Source: an uncultured Paracoccaceae bacterium (GTDB lineage Bacteria > Pseudomonadota > Alphaproteobacteria > Rhodobacterales > Rhodobacteraceae). From it: DNA of 64,000 bases. The position numbers were made by a program, and so were the translations under genes. The notes under the pieces are model-generated. The model was not told where the DNA came from, ran no database searches, and saw only the letters and a program-made list of their open reading frames with translations. Location: NCBI GenBank assembly GCA_947492585.1, contig CANLND010000013.1, positions 1 through 64,000 on the forward strand, read 5' to 3'. Every line of letters starts with the position of its first letter. The first letter of the stretch is position 1. Shown here in pieces: positions 7,885 through 17,670 of the stretch.

Positions 7885-10209
7885 ATGACAAAGCTATTCC
7901 AGCTGTTCTTTAGCATTTTGTTGTGTGGTGTCCTGTCCAGTGAGGGGGCATTGGCCCAGACCTCGGACGTGGGGCAGACGCTGGCAGATGTCATTGCTGA
8001 GGCTGCGGAAAATGGCATCGGTGTTGTTGTTGTCGACAGCACGGGACAGCTTTTGACGACCGCCGATGAGACAGAGCCGGTTGAGACCGAAAACCCCATG
8101 GACAGCCCCTCGTCGCTGATGCGCGCACAGTCCGAAATGGATGAGTTTCGCGAAGAATTGAACAGCAGGCTGGAAGCGCTGCCGTATTCCATCTTTGAGG
8201 TGCGCTATATTTTGCAGCAAACCAGTCCAGATGGCACCACCGGCGCGTATTTGCGGGTGCTGGGCTGGAGCGTGTTGTTTCTGTTAATTGGGCGCTGGCT
8301 GTCGATTGAAATCTACGGAAAACGTATTGCCAAACGCCATGTCGTTGCGCGCATCAAAGCAAAACCCGAGGGCTACGCGGAAAAAGTGCCGTTTTTGGTT
8401 TTCCGCTTTTTCATGGGGGTTGGCGCCACCTTGTTTGCGATGGTGTTTGCCGGTGTAACCTCTCGACTGATTTTTGGTCCGGCCGAGGAAAGCTCCATTG
8501 CCTTTACGGTCACCGCGATATTTACGGCCTATTTCTTGGCCAGTACGGTTTCGGACCTGTGGCGTATGGTTCTGTCGCCGTATCTGAGCCAGTACCGGGT
8601 GCCAATCCTCGCGGATCGTGATGCCAAACGGCTGTATCTTTGGGCGTCATTTCTGGCAACCTACGACATCTGTGCGGTGTTGTTTGCCACATGGGTTGGC
8701 GATTTTGGCCTGAACTACAACGTTTACGCGTTGGTGTATGGGGCGACGGCTTTGGTCGGGACGGTGGGCAATCTGTTGATGATCCTTGTCAACGCCCGTG
8801 CAATTTCGGGTGCAATCCGCGCCGGACGTCGCAAAGAAGACTGCTCGTGGTTGATCCGCATTCTGGCCGTGGCCTGGGCCCCTGTGGTCATGGCCTATAT
8901 GGTGTTTGGCTGGTTTGAACTGGTGTTTGATCTGGTCTTTGAGCGGGATGTTTCGGTGCCGCTGATGGCGGGCACCTACCTGGTGTTGACCTCTATCCTT
9001 GTCGTCTATGGTGTGATCAATTATGTGATCGAGCGTTTCTTTGGTCGTCGCCGTGCGCTTCGCCTGTCGGTCGAAACTGAGATGTATCCAGACGCGGATG
9101 GCGCAATTGAGGGCGCCCCCGACGAGATGGCAGCGGCGCCGGTGGCGGTGCGACATCCGATTGCAACCTACGAAGATCTGGCCCGGCGAGTGGCGGGGAT
9201 TTTGGCCTTTGTGGTTGGGATTTTTGCGCTACTGTTCGTGTGGAACCCCGACGCCGAATGGATGGAGAGCCCGGTTGCGGAGCGGGCGATTGATGTCATT
9301 GTCATCTTGTTCATCGGCTACATCGTCTATCACTGGTTCCGGATCTGGATTGACAGCAAGATCGACGAAGAAACTGGCGATGTCCAAGAGGCAGAGCTGG
9401 GTGACGAAGGTGGCGCGGGTGGGGCGTCACGTCTGGCCACCTTGTTGCCGTTGTTCCGGGGCGCGATCCTGGCGGTGGTGATTGTTTCAATTGGGCTGAT
9501 TGCCCTGCTGGAAATGGGGATTAACGTCAGCCCGCTGTTTGCCGGTGCTGGTGTTGTGGGGCTTGCGGTGGGGTTTGGCTCGCAAACGCTTGTCCGCGAC
9601 ATTTTTTCGGGTGCGTTTTTCCTGGTTGATGATGCGTTTCGCAAAGGCGAGTACATCGACATTGGTGAGGTGAAAGGCACGGTTGAGAAAATCTCTGTCC
9701 GGTCTTTTCAGCTGCGTCACCATTTGGGCGCGCTGCACACCATTCCCTTTGGTGAGATTAAAGTGCTGACCAATTACTCGCGGGATTGGGTGATGATGAA
9801 ACTGCCCCTGCGGGTGACTTATGACACCGATGTTGAAAAGGTCCGTAAGCTGATCAAGGCGCTGGGCAAGGAATTGCTGAGCGATCCGGTGATTGGGGAC
9901 AATTTCATTCAGCCTCTGAAATCACAAGGTGTGATTGAGATGCAGGATTCAGCGATGATTATCCGGGTGAAATTCATGACCAAACCCGGAGATCAATGGC
10001 TGGTGCGTAAAAAGGTGTTTCAGGAGATCCGTGATCTTTTTGCGCGCGAGGGCATTAAATTTGCGCACCGCGAAGTCACAGTACGGCTGGCCTCGGATCA
10101 GGAAGAGAACCTGACACCAAAGCAAAAAGAGGCGGCAGTCGGGGCGGTTCAGGCGGCGATTGATGAGGACATGCTGGATGTACACGGTGAGGGGGGGGGC
10201 GGTGAATGA
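7885..10209 (+). CDS. Large MscS-family mechanosensitive channel
   Basis: A 774-residue inner-membrane channel. It begins with a signal peptide (MTKLFQLFFSILLCGVLSS, cleavage likely after ALA near residue 24), has a periplasmic stretch of about 100 residues, then roughly ten hydrophobic segments; the last, with VSPLFAGAGVVGLAVGFGSQ (about residues 545-565), is the Gly/Ala-packed pore helix of MscS, followed by the beta domain (VDDAFRKGEYIDIGEV, GTVEKISVRSF) and a cytosolic alpha/beta domain. It is far longer than E. coli MscS (286 residues), closer to the YbiO/YjeP class. The ATG at 7885 was chosen over 7849 because of the signal peptide, a GGGGACCGG ribosome site and the promoter position. 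It gates in response to hypo-osmotic shock. The C-terminus ends in a glycine run. Confidence 0.88.
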   Translation: MTKLFQLFFSILLCGVLSSEGALAQTSDVGQTLADVIAEAAENGIGVVVVDSTGQLLTTADETEPVETENPMDSPSSLMRAQSEMDEFREELNSRLEALPYSIFEVRYILQQTSPDGTTGAYLRVLGWSVLFLLIGRWLSIEIYGKRIAKRHVVARIKAKPEGYAEKVPFLVFRFFMGVGATLFAMVFAGVTSRLIFGPAEESSIAFTVTAIFTAYFLASTVSDLWRMVLSPYLSQYRVPILADRDAKRLYLWASFLATYDICAVLFATWVGDFGLNYNVYALVYGATALVGTVGNLLMILVNARAISGAIRAGRRKEDCSWLIRILAVAWAPVVMAYMVFGWFELVFDLVFERDVSVPLMAGTYLVLTSILVVYGVINYVIERFFGRRRALRLSVETEMYPDADGAIEGAPDEMAAAPVAVRHPIATYEDLARRVAGILAFVVGIFALLFVWNPDAEWMESPVAERAIDVIVILFIGYIVYHWFRIWIDSKIDEETGDVQEAELGDEGGAGGASRLATLLPLFRGAILAVVIVSIGLIALLEMGINVSPLFAGAGVVGLAVGFGSQTLVRDIFSGAFFLVDDAFRKGEYIDIGEVKGTVEKISVRSFQLRHHLGALHTIPFGEIKVLTNYSRDWVMMKLPLRVTYDTDVEKVRKLIKALGKELLSDPVIGDNFIQPLKSQGVIEMQDSAMIIRVKFMTKPGDQWLVRKKVFQEIRDLFAREGIKFAHREVTVRLASDQEENLTPKQKEAAVGAVQAAIDEDMLDVHGEGGGGE

Positions 10210-10285
10210 GGAATGTACTTGCTGCCAGATGTGCTCCCGCCGCCCGTCTGCACATCACGTTGTGATGTGGCGGGCGTTGGGCCGG

Positions 10286-10308
10286 GCAGCGCGCCTGCGG
10301 CGCGCTGC
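10286..10308. terminator. GC-rich perfect hairpin between converging genes
   Basis: Ten-base perfect arms GCAGCGCGCC and GGCGCGCTGC around a 3-base loop, placed between the ends of the channel gene and the ABC permease gene. No T-run follows on either strand, so classical intrinsic termination is uncertain. Confidence 0.4.
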
Positions 10309-10352
10309 GGCAGTGTATCCTCGCACGGGTGCGGACTGCGCGGGTTTGACGA

Positions 10353-11510
10353 TCAGTGCTGATAGGGATCGAGACTGTCGCGCAGCCCGTCGCCAAGAAA
10401 ATTGAAGGCCAGCACCACGACCACAATCGGCAGCATCGGGATGGCGGTCCACCAGTAGATTTCGATATTGGCCAGATTTTGGGCATCGTTCAGCATCACA
10501 CCCCAGCTGACAGCGGGCGCCCGCAGGCCCAGGCCAAGGAAGGACAAGGCCGTCTCACCCAGGATCATTGCCGGGATAGAGAGCGTGGCCGAGGCGATCA
10601 GGTGGCTCATGAAGTTGGGCAACAGATGTTTGCGGATCACACGCCCCGAAGATGCGCCCATCATTTCAGCCGCGCGCACGTATTCTTCTTCACGCAGGGA
10701 GAGGAACTTGGCGCGCACAGAGCGCGCCAGCCCCGGCCAATCTAACAGGCCGAGGATGATAGAGATGACAAAGAACACCGCCACAGGTGACCAATTTGAA
10801 GGGACCGCGGCGGACAAGGCCAGCCAGAGCGGGAGTTCTGGCAGCGACCGCAGCACTTCGATCACGCGGTTGATCACCCAGTCGATCGCACCGCCAAAAT
10901 AGCCCGCGACCGCACCAAAGAAGATGCCCAGGACAAAGGACACGGTGATGCCGATCAGCCCGACGGTGAGCGACAGCTGCGCACCATAGAGTATGCGGCT
11001 GAAGACATCGCGCCCCAATCGATCAGAGCCCCAGAGGAAGAATGGGATTTCGGTTTCTGGTGGGCAGAACAAATGGGTGTCGGCAGGGATCAGACCGGCC
11101 AATTTGTAGGGCGCCCCCTCGCAGAAGAAACGCAGTTTCTGGGGGTTTTCGAGGTCGGGGATGAATTCCCACTGGAACGTTTGCAGATTGGCTTCGGATG
11201 TCATCGGATAGATGAAAGGCCCCAGAAATTCGCCCTCGTGGAACAGTTTGATGTGTTGGGGGGGAGAATACAGATGTTCGCTGTTGCGATCGTTGGGGCC
11301 ATAGGGGGCCACAAAGCCGATGAACGGCAGGATCAGATAACAAAACAGCAAGAACGCGCCGGACACCAGCCCCAGCCGGTGGGTTTTGAACTTGCGCCAG
11401 ATCAGCACCCAGTTGGGGGCGTCGAGATCGGTGCGTTCAAGCTGTTGCAAGGCCGCGCTGGCGTCGTAAGGGGCCGTATCGACATAGCGGTCATCCGTGT
11501 GTTGGGTCAT
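10353..11510 (-). CDS. Peptide/opine-type ABC transporter permease (OppC/YejE-like)
   Basis: A 385-residue inner-membrane permease. After a cytosolic N-terminus and a first helix (GLVSGAFLLFCYLILPFIGF, about 48-67) comes a long periplasmic loop of about 100 residues, then five helices of the BPD_transp_1 fold. The EAA-type coupling loop is seen as EYVRAAEMMGASSGRVIRKH and the tail GDGLRDSLDP is typical of OppC/DppC proteins. It pairs with the permease encoded immediately upstream (ATGA overlap at 11507-11510). The long extra loop resembles YejE-type permeases. Substrate unknown; large peptides or oligosaccharide-like solutes are candidates. Confidence 0.88.
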   Translation of the reverse strand: MTQHTDDRYVDTAPYDASAALQQLERTDLDAPNWVLIWRKFKTHRLGLVSGAFLLFCYLILPFIGFVAPYGPNDRNSEHLYSPPQHIKLFHEGEFLGPFIYPMTSEANLQTFQWEFIPDLENPQKLRFFCEGAPYKLAGLIPADTHLFCPPETEIPFFLWGSDRLGRDVFSRILYGAQLSLTVGLIGITVSFVLGIFFGAVAGYFGGAIDWVINRVIEVLRSLPELPLWLALSAAVPSNWSPVAVFFVISIILGLLDWPGLARSVRAKFLSLREEEYVRAAEMMGASSGRVIRKHLLPNFMSHLIASATLSIPAMILGETALSFLGLGLRAPAVSWGVMLNDAQNLANIEIYWWTAIPMLPIVVVVLAFNFLGDGLRDSLDPYQH

Positions 11511-12535
11511 GATTTGCGCCCTTCATAGCGGATCCGGGGGTCCAGAAGGACCAAGAGGACATCAGATACCATTGTTCCGATCAACGTGAGCAGGGCGACA
11601 AACATCAAGACAAAAGCCGACAGGAACATATCTTGGGATTTCAGCGCCTGCAGCAGGTCTGGACCAATGGTTTGCAGGCCGAGCACTACCGATACCAGAA
11701 CTGACCCGGACACCATCGATGGCAGCAGGTTGCCGATGTCCGCAACAAAGGGATTGAATGCAACCCGCAACGGGTATTTGGTGAGCATCTTGCGCGGGGC
11801 CATGCCTTTGGCCACCGCAGTTTCGACGTAGGGCTTTTCCAGCTCATCCAGCATGTTGGCGCGCAGACGTTGCATCATCGCAGATGCGCCCGAGGTGCCG
11901 ATTACAAAGGTTGGTACGATCAGGTGCACCAGAATGGATTTCACCTTGTCCCAGCTCATTGGGGCGTTTTCATAGATCGGATCCATCAGCCCGCCAATGG
12001 GCAGGTCAAAATAGCGGTGCCCATAGTAAAACAGGATCAATGCCAGTAGAAAATTCGGCGTTGCCAATCCGAGGTAGCCCACAAAGGCGGAGGTGTAATC
12101 CACCCATGTGCGTGAACGTGCTGCCGCAAGAACGCCCAACGGCAGGGCCACCATGTAGACAAAGGCCACAGCGGCCAGATTGACCAGTACAGTCATCCAA
12201 AGGCTGTCACCGACAATTTCAGACACCGGCGCGTCAAATTCAAAGGACCAGCCAAAGTTGCCTTGGATCATGCCGGAAAACCCATGTGGGCCGGGCATAA
12301 AGCCCATCCAGATCATATATTGCTGCCACAAGGGGCGATCGAGCGCGTATTCACTGCGCAGAAATTCTGCCTTGGCGACACCTGCGGATTGTCCGGTGGC
12401 TTGCAATTCGGCGATCTGGTTCGACAGAAAATCACCGGGAGGCAGGTTGATGATGGCAAAGACCATCACCGACACCACCAACAAGGTGAGCAGCATGGTG
12501 CCGAAGCGATAGATTGCGTAACGCAGAATTTCCAT
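11507..12535 (-). CDS. Peptide/opine-type ABC transporter permease (OppB/YejB-like)
   Basis: A 342-residue permease with six predicted helices: the first (about 10-30, LLTLLVVSVMVFAIINLPPGD) ends in the PPGD motif usual for OppB/DppB proteins, and the coupling loop YVETAVAKGMAPRKMLTKY is at about 230-250. Forms the heterodimeric pore with the 10353-11510 product. Its start codon shares one base with the stop of the binding-protein gene (TGATG at 12533-12537), suggesting translational coupling. Confidence 0.9.
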   Translation of the reverse strand: MEILRYAIYRFGTMLLTLLVVSVMVFAIINLPPGDFLSNQIAELQATGQSAGVAKAEFLRSEYALDRPLWQQYMIWMGFMPGPHGFSGMIQGNFGWSFEFDAPVSEIVGDSLWMTVLVNLAAVAFVYMVALPLGVLAAARSRTWVDYTSAFVGYLGLATPNFLLALILFYYGHRYFDLPIGGLMDPIYENAPMSWDKVKSILVHLIVPTFVIGTSGASAMMQRLRANMLDELEKPYVETAVAKGMAPRKMLTKYPLRVAFNPFVADIGNLLPSMVSGSVLVSVVLGLQTIGPDLLQALKSQDMFLSAFVLMFVALLTLIGTMVSDVLLVLLDPRIRYEGRKS

Positions 12536-14457
12536 CAGCCTTTGCCACCTTCAAAGAAGAACTCGTCCATACGGTGGATGCCAAAATGCGCGCCGGGATC
12601 CCAGGTCCACATGCCTTTCTTTGGCACGTTGCGCAGGCGTTTGTTGACCACAACGGGCTGCGGCGCGTTGGCGACCAGTCCAATGGCATAAACCTGATCT
12701 GCGTGAATTTTCAGCATCTCGTGCCAGGCCTTGGCGCGCGCTTCGTCCGTTGTGGCACGTTCCCAGTCATGCATCAGTTCCATCAGACGCTTGGCCTCGG
12801 GCATATCAGGGGCTTCACCCACGTCACCGCCAGTTTGGTAATGCTGTCCCCATTTGGGCCAGGCGAGAAAAACCTGATCAGTTGGGGCCAGATAGGCGGG
12901 GGAGGTGTAGGTTTGTGGCAATCCGTTGTCCCATCCATACCAGACCGAGGCCATGGTGGTGCCGGAAAACACCCGGTTGCGCAGGATGTCACGATCCAAG
13001 GGGCGCATTACCATTTTAACGCCAATATCGTGCCAATCGTCCGAAATGATTTGCAGCGCGTTTTCCACCTCTTGCCGCTCACCGGCCGTTTCGACGACCA
13101 GTTCCATTTTGCGTCCGTCGGGCAAAATGCGGATACCATAGGCGTCACGCTGTGTCAGTCCGGCCTCGTCCAGCAACGCGTTGGCGCGTGCGATGTCTTG
13201 TTTGGCCCAGGCCGCGCGCATCTTTGCGTCAAAGAACGGGCTCTTTTCCAGCACGGTCATTGCGCCGGGTTTTGCCAGTTTGAAATAGAGCGCTTTGTTG
13301 ATGGCGCGGCGGTTGATTGCCAGCGACAGCGCACGGCGCACGCGCACATCGCGCAAAATCGGTTTCCAGACGGGATCGGCCACGTTCAGATTGGGATAGA
13401 TGGCGATTTGCGACGCGGCACCGCTGCCCCACAGCAGGGTTTTGTAATTGCCGCCATCCGCCTCGCCTTTGCGCAGGATCGGAATATCGCGAAAGCCCAA
13501 CCCACGGGCCTGAAGGTCGGCCTCACCGGCGTTGGACTTGGCGGCGATCAACCCGCCCGAGACAATTTCCATTTCGACGGTGTCGATATAGGGCAACTGC
13601 ACGCCCTTGCTGTCGATGCGGTGGTAAAAGGGATTGCGCACAAATTGGTGACGGATCTTTTTCCCCGAAGAGGCGTTCATCCACGGTTGCAACGTCGGCA
13701 ATTCGTGATTGTCGAACTTATACATATTGTCGCGTTTATTGTGCAGCGCGGCCCAGGATTTCACACGGGCATGGTTGACCTCGTCTTCGAGGTCTTCGGG
13801 GGGGGTATAAGTTGCGTGGAATTTTTTCAGATAAGCAGAGGGGCGGTAGATGAACGGGGGGCGCGCCTGGGCCAGAACTTGCAGGAATTGCGGGTTGGGA
13901 GAGGCCCATTCAAACACCACCGTGGTATCATCGGGAAAGGTGACCGACGGGAGTTTGCCATTCACGCGCAAAAAATCGGGGGGACCTGCGGGGCTCAGTT
14001 CGGGGTGGTTGGCAACATCGCTCCACCAATAGCGAAAATCTTCTGAAGTAAAGGGCGCACCGTTTGACCAATGGTGCCCGGGGCGCAGCCGCAACGTATA
14101 GCGCAGGTTGTTCTCGTTTTCCGCAGCAAGGAGCAAATCTGGTTTTAGGTTGTAGTTTTCATCATAGCCCATCAATCGGGCGTAGCCATAAACCACCATT
14201 TGCCGGATGTCTTTCGATCGGCTGACCATGGTGTTTAGGGTGCCGCCTTGTATCCCAAATTCGCGGCCCTTTGACGTAAGATCCACCACAAGGGGCGTAT
14301 CTGGCAACCGCTCTGAGATGGGCGGAAGGTGGCCTGCGTTGACTTCGGATCCCCAAAACGCGCCTTCTTGGGCCACAGGTGTGGCCGAGGCCATCAGCGG
14401 GGCGGAGAGGAGCGCCGCAGCAAGGGCAGCGGTTATCTTCTTGGGGATTTCAAACAT
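12535..14457 (-). CDS. Family 5 extracellular solute-binding protein
   Basis: A 640-residue periplasmic binding protein of the oligopeptide-binding (SBP_bac_5) family. Signal peptide MFEIPKKITAALAAALLSAP with cleavage near ASA (about residue 25). The family core is seen in YTLRLRPGHHWSNGAPFTSED (about 115-135) and VRVRRALSLAINRRAI (about 360-375). At 640 residues it is longer than DppA (about 535) and fits the YejA-like length class. It delivers solute to the adjacent permeases. The gene lies between ATPase and permease genes and overlaps the ATPase gene end by 8 bases, an unusual order since binding-protein genes usually come first. Confidence 0.9.
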   Translation of the reverse strand: MFEIPKKITAALAAALLSAPLMASATPVAQEGAFWGSEVNAGHLPPISERLPDTPLVVDLTSKGREFGIQGGTLNTMVSRSKDIRQMVVYGYARLMGYDENYNLKPDLLLAAENENNLRYTLRLRPGHHWSNGAPFTSEDFRYWWSDVANHPELSPAGPPDFLRVNGKLPSVTFPDDTTVVFEWASPNPQFLQVLAQARPPFIYRPSAYLKKFHATYTPPEDLEDEVNHARVKSWAALHNKRDNMYKFDNHELPTLQPWMNASSGKKIRHQFVRNPFYHRIDSKGVQLPYIDTVEMEIVSGGLIAAKSNAGEADLQARGLGFRDIPILRKGEADGGNYKTLLWGSGAASQIAIYPNLNVADPVWKPILRDVRVRRALSLAINRRAINKALYFKLAKPGAMTVLEKSPFFDAKMRAAWAKQDIARANALLDEAGLTQRDAYGIRILPDGRKMELVVETAGERQEVENALQIISDDWHDIGVKMVMRPLDRDILRNRVFSGTTMASVWYGWDNGLPQTYTSPAYLAPTDQVFLAWPKWGQHYQTGGDVGEAPDMPEAKRLMELMHDWERATTDEARAKAWHEMLKIHADQVYAIGLVANAPQPVVVNKRLRNVPKKGMWTWDPGAHFGIHRMDEFFFEGGKG

Positions 14458-16222
14458 GGCAACGTACCTTATGTCCGGGCTCCAGCTGGATGAGCGGGGG
14501 CGCCGTAGGGCCAGAAAAGCGGAACTGCTCCGGCCAATGCTCGGGGGAACCGGCCCCTTGGGCGACCAATTTCAGATCTATGGGGCGGTTGATGTCGGGT
14601 TCGGGCTGCGCAGCGATTAGCGCTTTGGTGTAGGGGTGGCGCGGATTGTAGAACAACGTTTCGGGGGGGGCCTGTTCGACCACCAGCCCGCGCCGCATCA
14701 CGGCGACTTCATCTGCGATGCGGGCGACCACGGCCAGATCGTGGCTGATAAAGAGATAGGACAGGTTTTTGCGATCTCTGATGTCTTCGAGCAGGGTTAG
14801 GATTTGTTCCTGAACCGAGACGTCCAAGGCCGAGGTGGGTTCGTCGCAGACCAAAAGACAGGGATCCAGCATCAATGCCCGTGCAATTGAGAGGCGTTGG
14901 CGCTGGCCACCAGAAAACGCATGCGGATAGCGTTTAAGCATATCCGGTCCCAATCCCACCATGCGCAACATATCTGCCGCGCGCTCGCGGCGTTCGGATG
15001 TGTTGCCAATTCCATGGATTTCCAGCGGTTCCGTTAGGGTGTCCTGAATACGCATACGGGGGCTGAGAGAGGAATAGGGGTCCTGGAATACCATTTGCGC
15101 GTTGCGCTGAAAGGCAAGCCGCGTAGGACGATCCATGGCGTGAACCTGCACGATGGGTGAGTTCGACGGTGGATAAAACGTCACCTCGCCACCGGGATCC
15201 GGACGTTCCGCCCCTAGGGCGATCCGGGCTGCCGTGGTTTTACCTGATCCGCTTTCGCCAACCACGGCCAAGGTTTTACCCCGCGGCAGGGTCAGATCTA
15301 CGCCTTGGCACGCCTGAATGGTGAGAGGGGAGGACCAGGCCTTTCCTGCACGCAGCGTATAGGTTTTGGCCACAGATTTCAGTTCAAGTATCGGATCGTC
15401 CCGTGGTGGAGGAAGTGCCACCACCGCCTGATCTGGTATTTCGGGCGCGGCCGCAAACAAGGCTTTGGTGTAGGGGTGCGCAGGCGCCGATAAAATCGGG
15501 GCTGCGGCTCCGGCCTCCATCACCCGGCCTTTGTGCATAACCACGACCTGTTCTGCCATATTGGCCACCACGCCCAGATCATGTGTCACAAGGATCATCG
15601 CCATGCCGGTTTCGCGTTGCAGATCTTTCATCAGGCCCAGCACCTGCGCCTGTGTGGTGACATCCAGCGCGGTTGTGGGTTCATCTGCGATCAGCAATTT
15701 TGGTTTTGCCACCATGGCCATGGCAATCATCGCGCGCTGGCGCATCCCGCCGGAAAGCTCAAACGGATAGGATTTATAGGTGCGTTCAGGGTCGGGAAAG
15801 CCGACGCGTTCAAAGCACTCCAGTACCTTTCGTTTGGCGGAGGTCTCTGATTTTCCGCCATGCAGCCACAGCACTTCGGACACCTGATTGCCGATCTTGT
15901 GCAGCGGAGACAGTGAGCGCATCGGCTCCTGAAAGATCATCGAAACAGAATTGCCGCGAATGTTGCGCATCTTGCGGTCGTTCAGCTGCGCCAGATCCAC
16001 AGGCCCCGTGCCCAGATCCAGATGCATTTGCCCGGAGGTGATTTGCGCGGCACGCGGCAAAATACGCAGAACCGCACGGCATGACAGGGTTTTTCCAGAT
16101 CCGCTTTCGCCGACCAGCGCCAAGGTTTCGCCGGGAGCGACCGCAAAATTCACGTTTTGCACGACGGGCGTTTGTCCTCCAAACGCAATGCTGAGGTTTT
16201 CAACTGAAAGGAGAGGCGCCAT
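14450..16222 (-). CDS. Dual-domain ABC transporter ATPase (YejF/GsiA-like)
   Basis: A 590-residue ATPase made of two full nucleotide-binding domains, the fused equivalent of OppD and OppF. Domain 1 has Walker A GESGSGKT (about 34-41), signature ELSGGMRQR and Walker B LLIADEPTTALD; domain 2 has GESGSGKT (about 315-322), FSGGQRQRLSIARAL and LLVCDEPTSALD. Each is followed by a HPYTKAL element that typifies the oligopeptide/dipeptide ATPase family. It powers the importer encoded downstream in the same operon, of which it is the first gene. Confidence 0.93.
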   Translation of the reverse strand: MAPLLSVENLSIAFGGQTPVVQNVNFAVAPGETLALVGESGSGKTLSCRAVLRILPRAAQITSGQMHLDLGTGPVDLAQLNDRKMRNIRGNSVSMIFQEPMRSLSPLHKIGNQVSEVLWLHGGKSETSAKRKVLECFERVGFPDPERTYKSYPFELSGGMRQRAMIAMAMVAKPKLLIADEPTTALDVTTQAQVLGLMKDLQRETGMAMILVTHDLGVVANMAEQVVVMHKGRVMEAGAAAPILSAPAHPYTKALFAAAPEIPDQAVVALPPPRDDPILELKSVAKTYTLRAGKAWSSPLTIQACQGVDLTLPRGKTLAVVGESGSGKTTAARIALGAERPDPGGEVTFYPPSNSPIVQVHAMDRPTRLAFQRNAQMVFQDPYSSLSPRMRIQDTLTEPLEIHGIGNTSERRERAADMLRMVGLGPDMLKRYPHAFSGGQRQRLSIARALMLDPCLLVCDEPTSALDVSVQEQILTLLEDIRDRKNLSYLFISHDLAVVARIADEVAVMRRGLVVEQAPPETLFYNPRHPYTKALIAAQPEPDINRPIDLKLVAQGAGSPEHWPEQFRFSGPTAPPLIQLEPGHKVRCHV

Positions 16223-16507
16223 TAACGTTCGTCGCAGTTCTGTCGAAGGGTCTTTGGATGCCCTTTTCGGTGACCTGTCATAATGATCCCATCAATCCCT
16301 ATTTCCCTTAACATCGCGTGACAAAGGGGGCTTCGTCAAACCCTTTGCGGGTTCTTTGGTCTTGGCCAACTTGGCTGTGTGGTGCACCTTGCGAGTGCGA
16401 GCGGACAATCGCAAAGAAAAAAGAACGGCATTTTTCAACACGTTTTCGTCATGCAGGGCGAAACACCCCCAGACTCTTGCTATATTTCACGCCATTGCAA
16501 AAGGATA
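16223..16507. other. Divergent intergenic region (285 bp)
   Basis: Separates the ABC importer operon from the plus-strand methyltransferase-like gene and so must hold both promoters. I did not find a convincing promoter pair or a palindromic operator here, and no small gene. Confidence 0.5.
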
Positions 16508-17008
16508 ATGACTTTGACCACCCGACTTGATCTCTTTATTCACCGAATGGTCTCGCAACGGGCCTGTTTGGACCATGCGATTGCACAGACCGCGGGCATG
16601 GCACAGCCGGTCTTTGAACTTGGATTGGGCAATGGGCGGACCTATCATCATATGCGGGCGCACATCACCGACCGCCCAATCTATGTGTTTGAACGCGCGG
16701 TGGCCTCACATCCTGACAGTCGCCCAACCGAAGAACTGACTGTTTTGGGCGATGTGCGGGACACGCTGCCCGCAGCCGTCACACGTTTCCCGCAGGGGGC
16801 CAGTCTGATCCATGCGGATCTTGGCGGGCATGATCTGGAGAAAAACGACGCGTTTGCCCGGATGATCTCCCCATTGGTGGAGCCTGTGTTGGCTTTCGGT
16901 GGCTTGATGGTGTCGTCGGATCAGATGTATTTTGACGCGCTGGAGCAGCAACCTACACCAGACGGCGCAATAGAGGGGCGGTGTTTCGTCTACAAACGTC
17001 TCGCCTGA
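16508..17008 (+). CDS. Small class I methyltransferase-like protein, paralogue of 928-1404
   Basis: A 166-residue protein with motif I ELGLGNGRTYHHM (about 37-49), nearly the same as in the last gene of the glycan operon, followed by an acidic strand end (FERAVASHPDSRP) and a C-terminal GGLMVSSDQMYF strand. The start at ATG 16508 has AAGGATA just upstream and removes a low-complexity extension present if the frame is read from 16379. Monocistronic as far as can be seen. Function unknown: a SAM-binding fold is likely, but no substrate-specific motif is visible. It may modify the same class of product as its paralogue. Confidence 0.72.
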   Translation: MTLTTRLDLFIHRMVSQRACLDHAIAQTAGMAQPVFELGLGNGRTYHHMRAHITDRPIYVFERAVASHPDSRPTEELTVLGDVRDTLPAAVTRFPQGASLIHADLGGHDLEKNDAFARMISPLVEPVLAFGGLMVSSDQMYFDALEQQPTPDGAIEGRCFVYKRLA

Positions 17009-17113
17009 TTTTTCAGACAAATCTGGTGGCACGGTTGAATGCGGTAATAAACGCATCGTGGGATGTTGGGCTGCTTTGAGTGTAACGCGGTCAGATGCGC
17101 CACGCGCGTGTGG

Positions 17114-17506
17114 TTAGATCAGCGCAAAGGCACACCAGGCCCAGGCCATGCCTACATAGGTGAGCTGGTGCAGCGCCTGATCCGCCCCCATTGCCCACCA
17201 AAACAGCGATTGGGTGGGGGTGAGGTGTTTCGTCTCATTGTAACGTGCTTTGCCGTAATCGATGTGAAAATGCACCACCCATTCGAGCAGGCAAACGACA
17301 ATCAAAAAAACAGGGGCTGCGCCCATCAGCAGGAAAACCAACACACTTCCCAGAAAATGAACCCCTGCGTGCTGGGCCCGCCCCATGTGAAAATACGCTC
17401 CGCGACCAGAAAGCATGCGCGGCGTCTGTAAAAAGAAGTCGGCAAACATATGTTTGACCTGCATGAGGCAAAGCAGAAGGAGCAGGGATCCGACATGATC
17501 AGGCAA
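17114..17506 (-). CDS. DUF3307 family membrane protein
   Basis: A 130-residue inner-membrane protein of the DUF3307 family, function unknown. The N-terminal helix ends in the family hallmark MFADFFLQ (about 20-27); two or three further hydrophobic segments follow, with several histidines (HAGVHFLGS, VVHFHIDYGK) as in other members. An in-frame stop lies 15 bases upstream, so the start is likely the TTG at 17506, which has GAGG about 10 bases ahead. It lies alone between two plus-strand genes. Confidence 0.7.
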   Translation of the reverse strand: MPDHVGSLLLLLCLMQVKHMFADFFLQTPRMLSGRGAYFHMGRAQHAGVHFLGSVLVFLLMGAAPVFLIVVCLLEWVVHFHIDYGKARYNETKHLTPTQSLFWWAMGADQALHQLTYVGMAWAWCAFALI

Positions 17507-17670
17507 AGGGTAAGTCCTCGGTCAGGGGATGTATTCGGTTGAACCTTACGGATTTTTCGTGGGTAGGCCAATAGAACGTTGTGCCGACATATGTGACACA
17601 GTTTATAGACCAGCCCGCCATTGCCTGATCCGGACAATCCGGGGTAGGCACAACAGATATAGTTATTCAC

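Noticed and set aside
12514-14046. A 510-codon open frame on the plus strand
   Set aside because: It lies exactly antisense to the binding-protein gene, has no recognisable domain and no good ribosome site; the codon bias of the opposite strand explains it.
10353-16222. A specific substrate (glutathione, microcin or oligopeptide) for the ABC importer
   Set aside because: Similarity to YejABEF and GsiA is at family level only; no linked hydrolase or regulator names the substrate.
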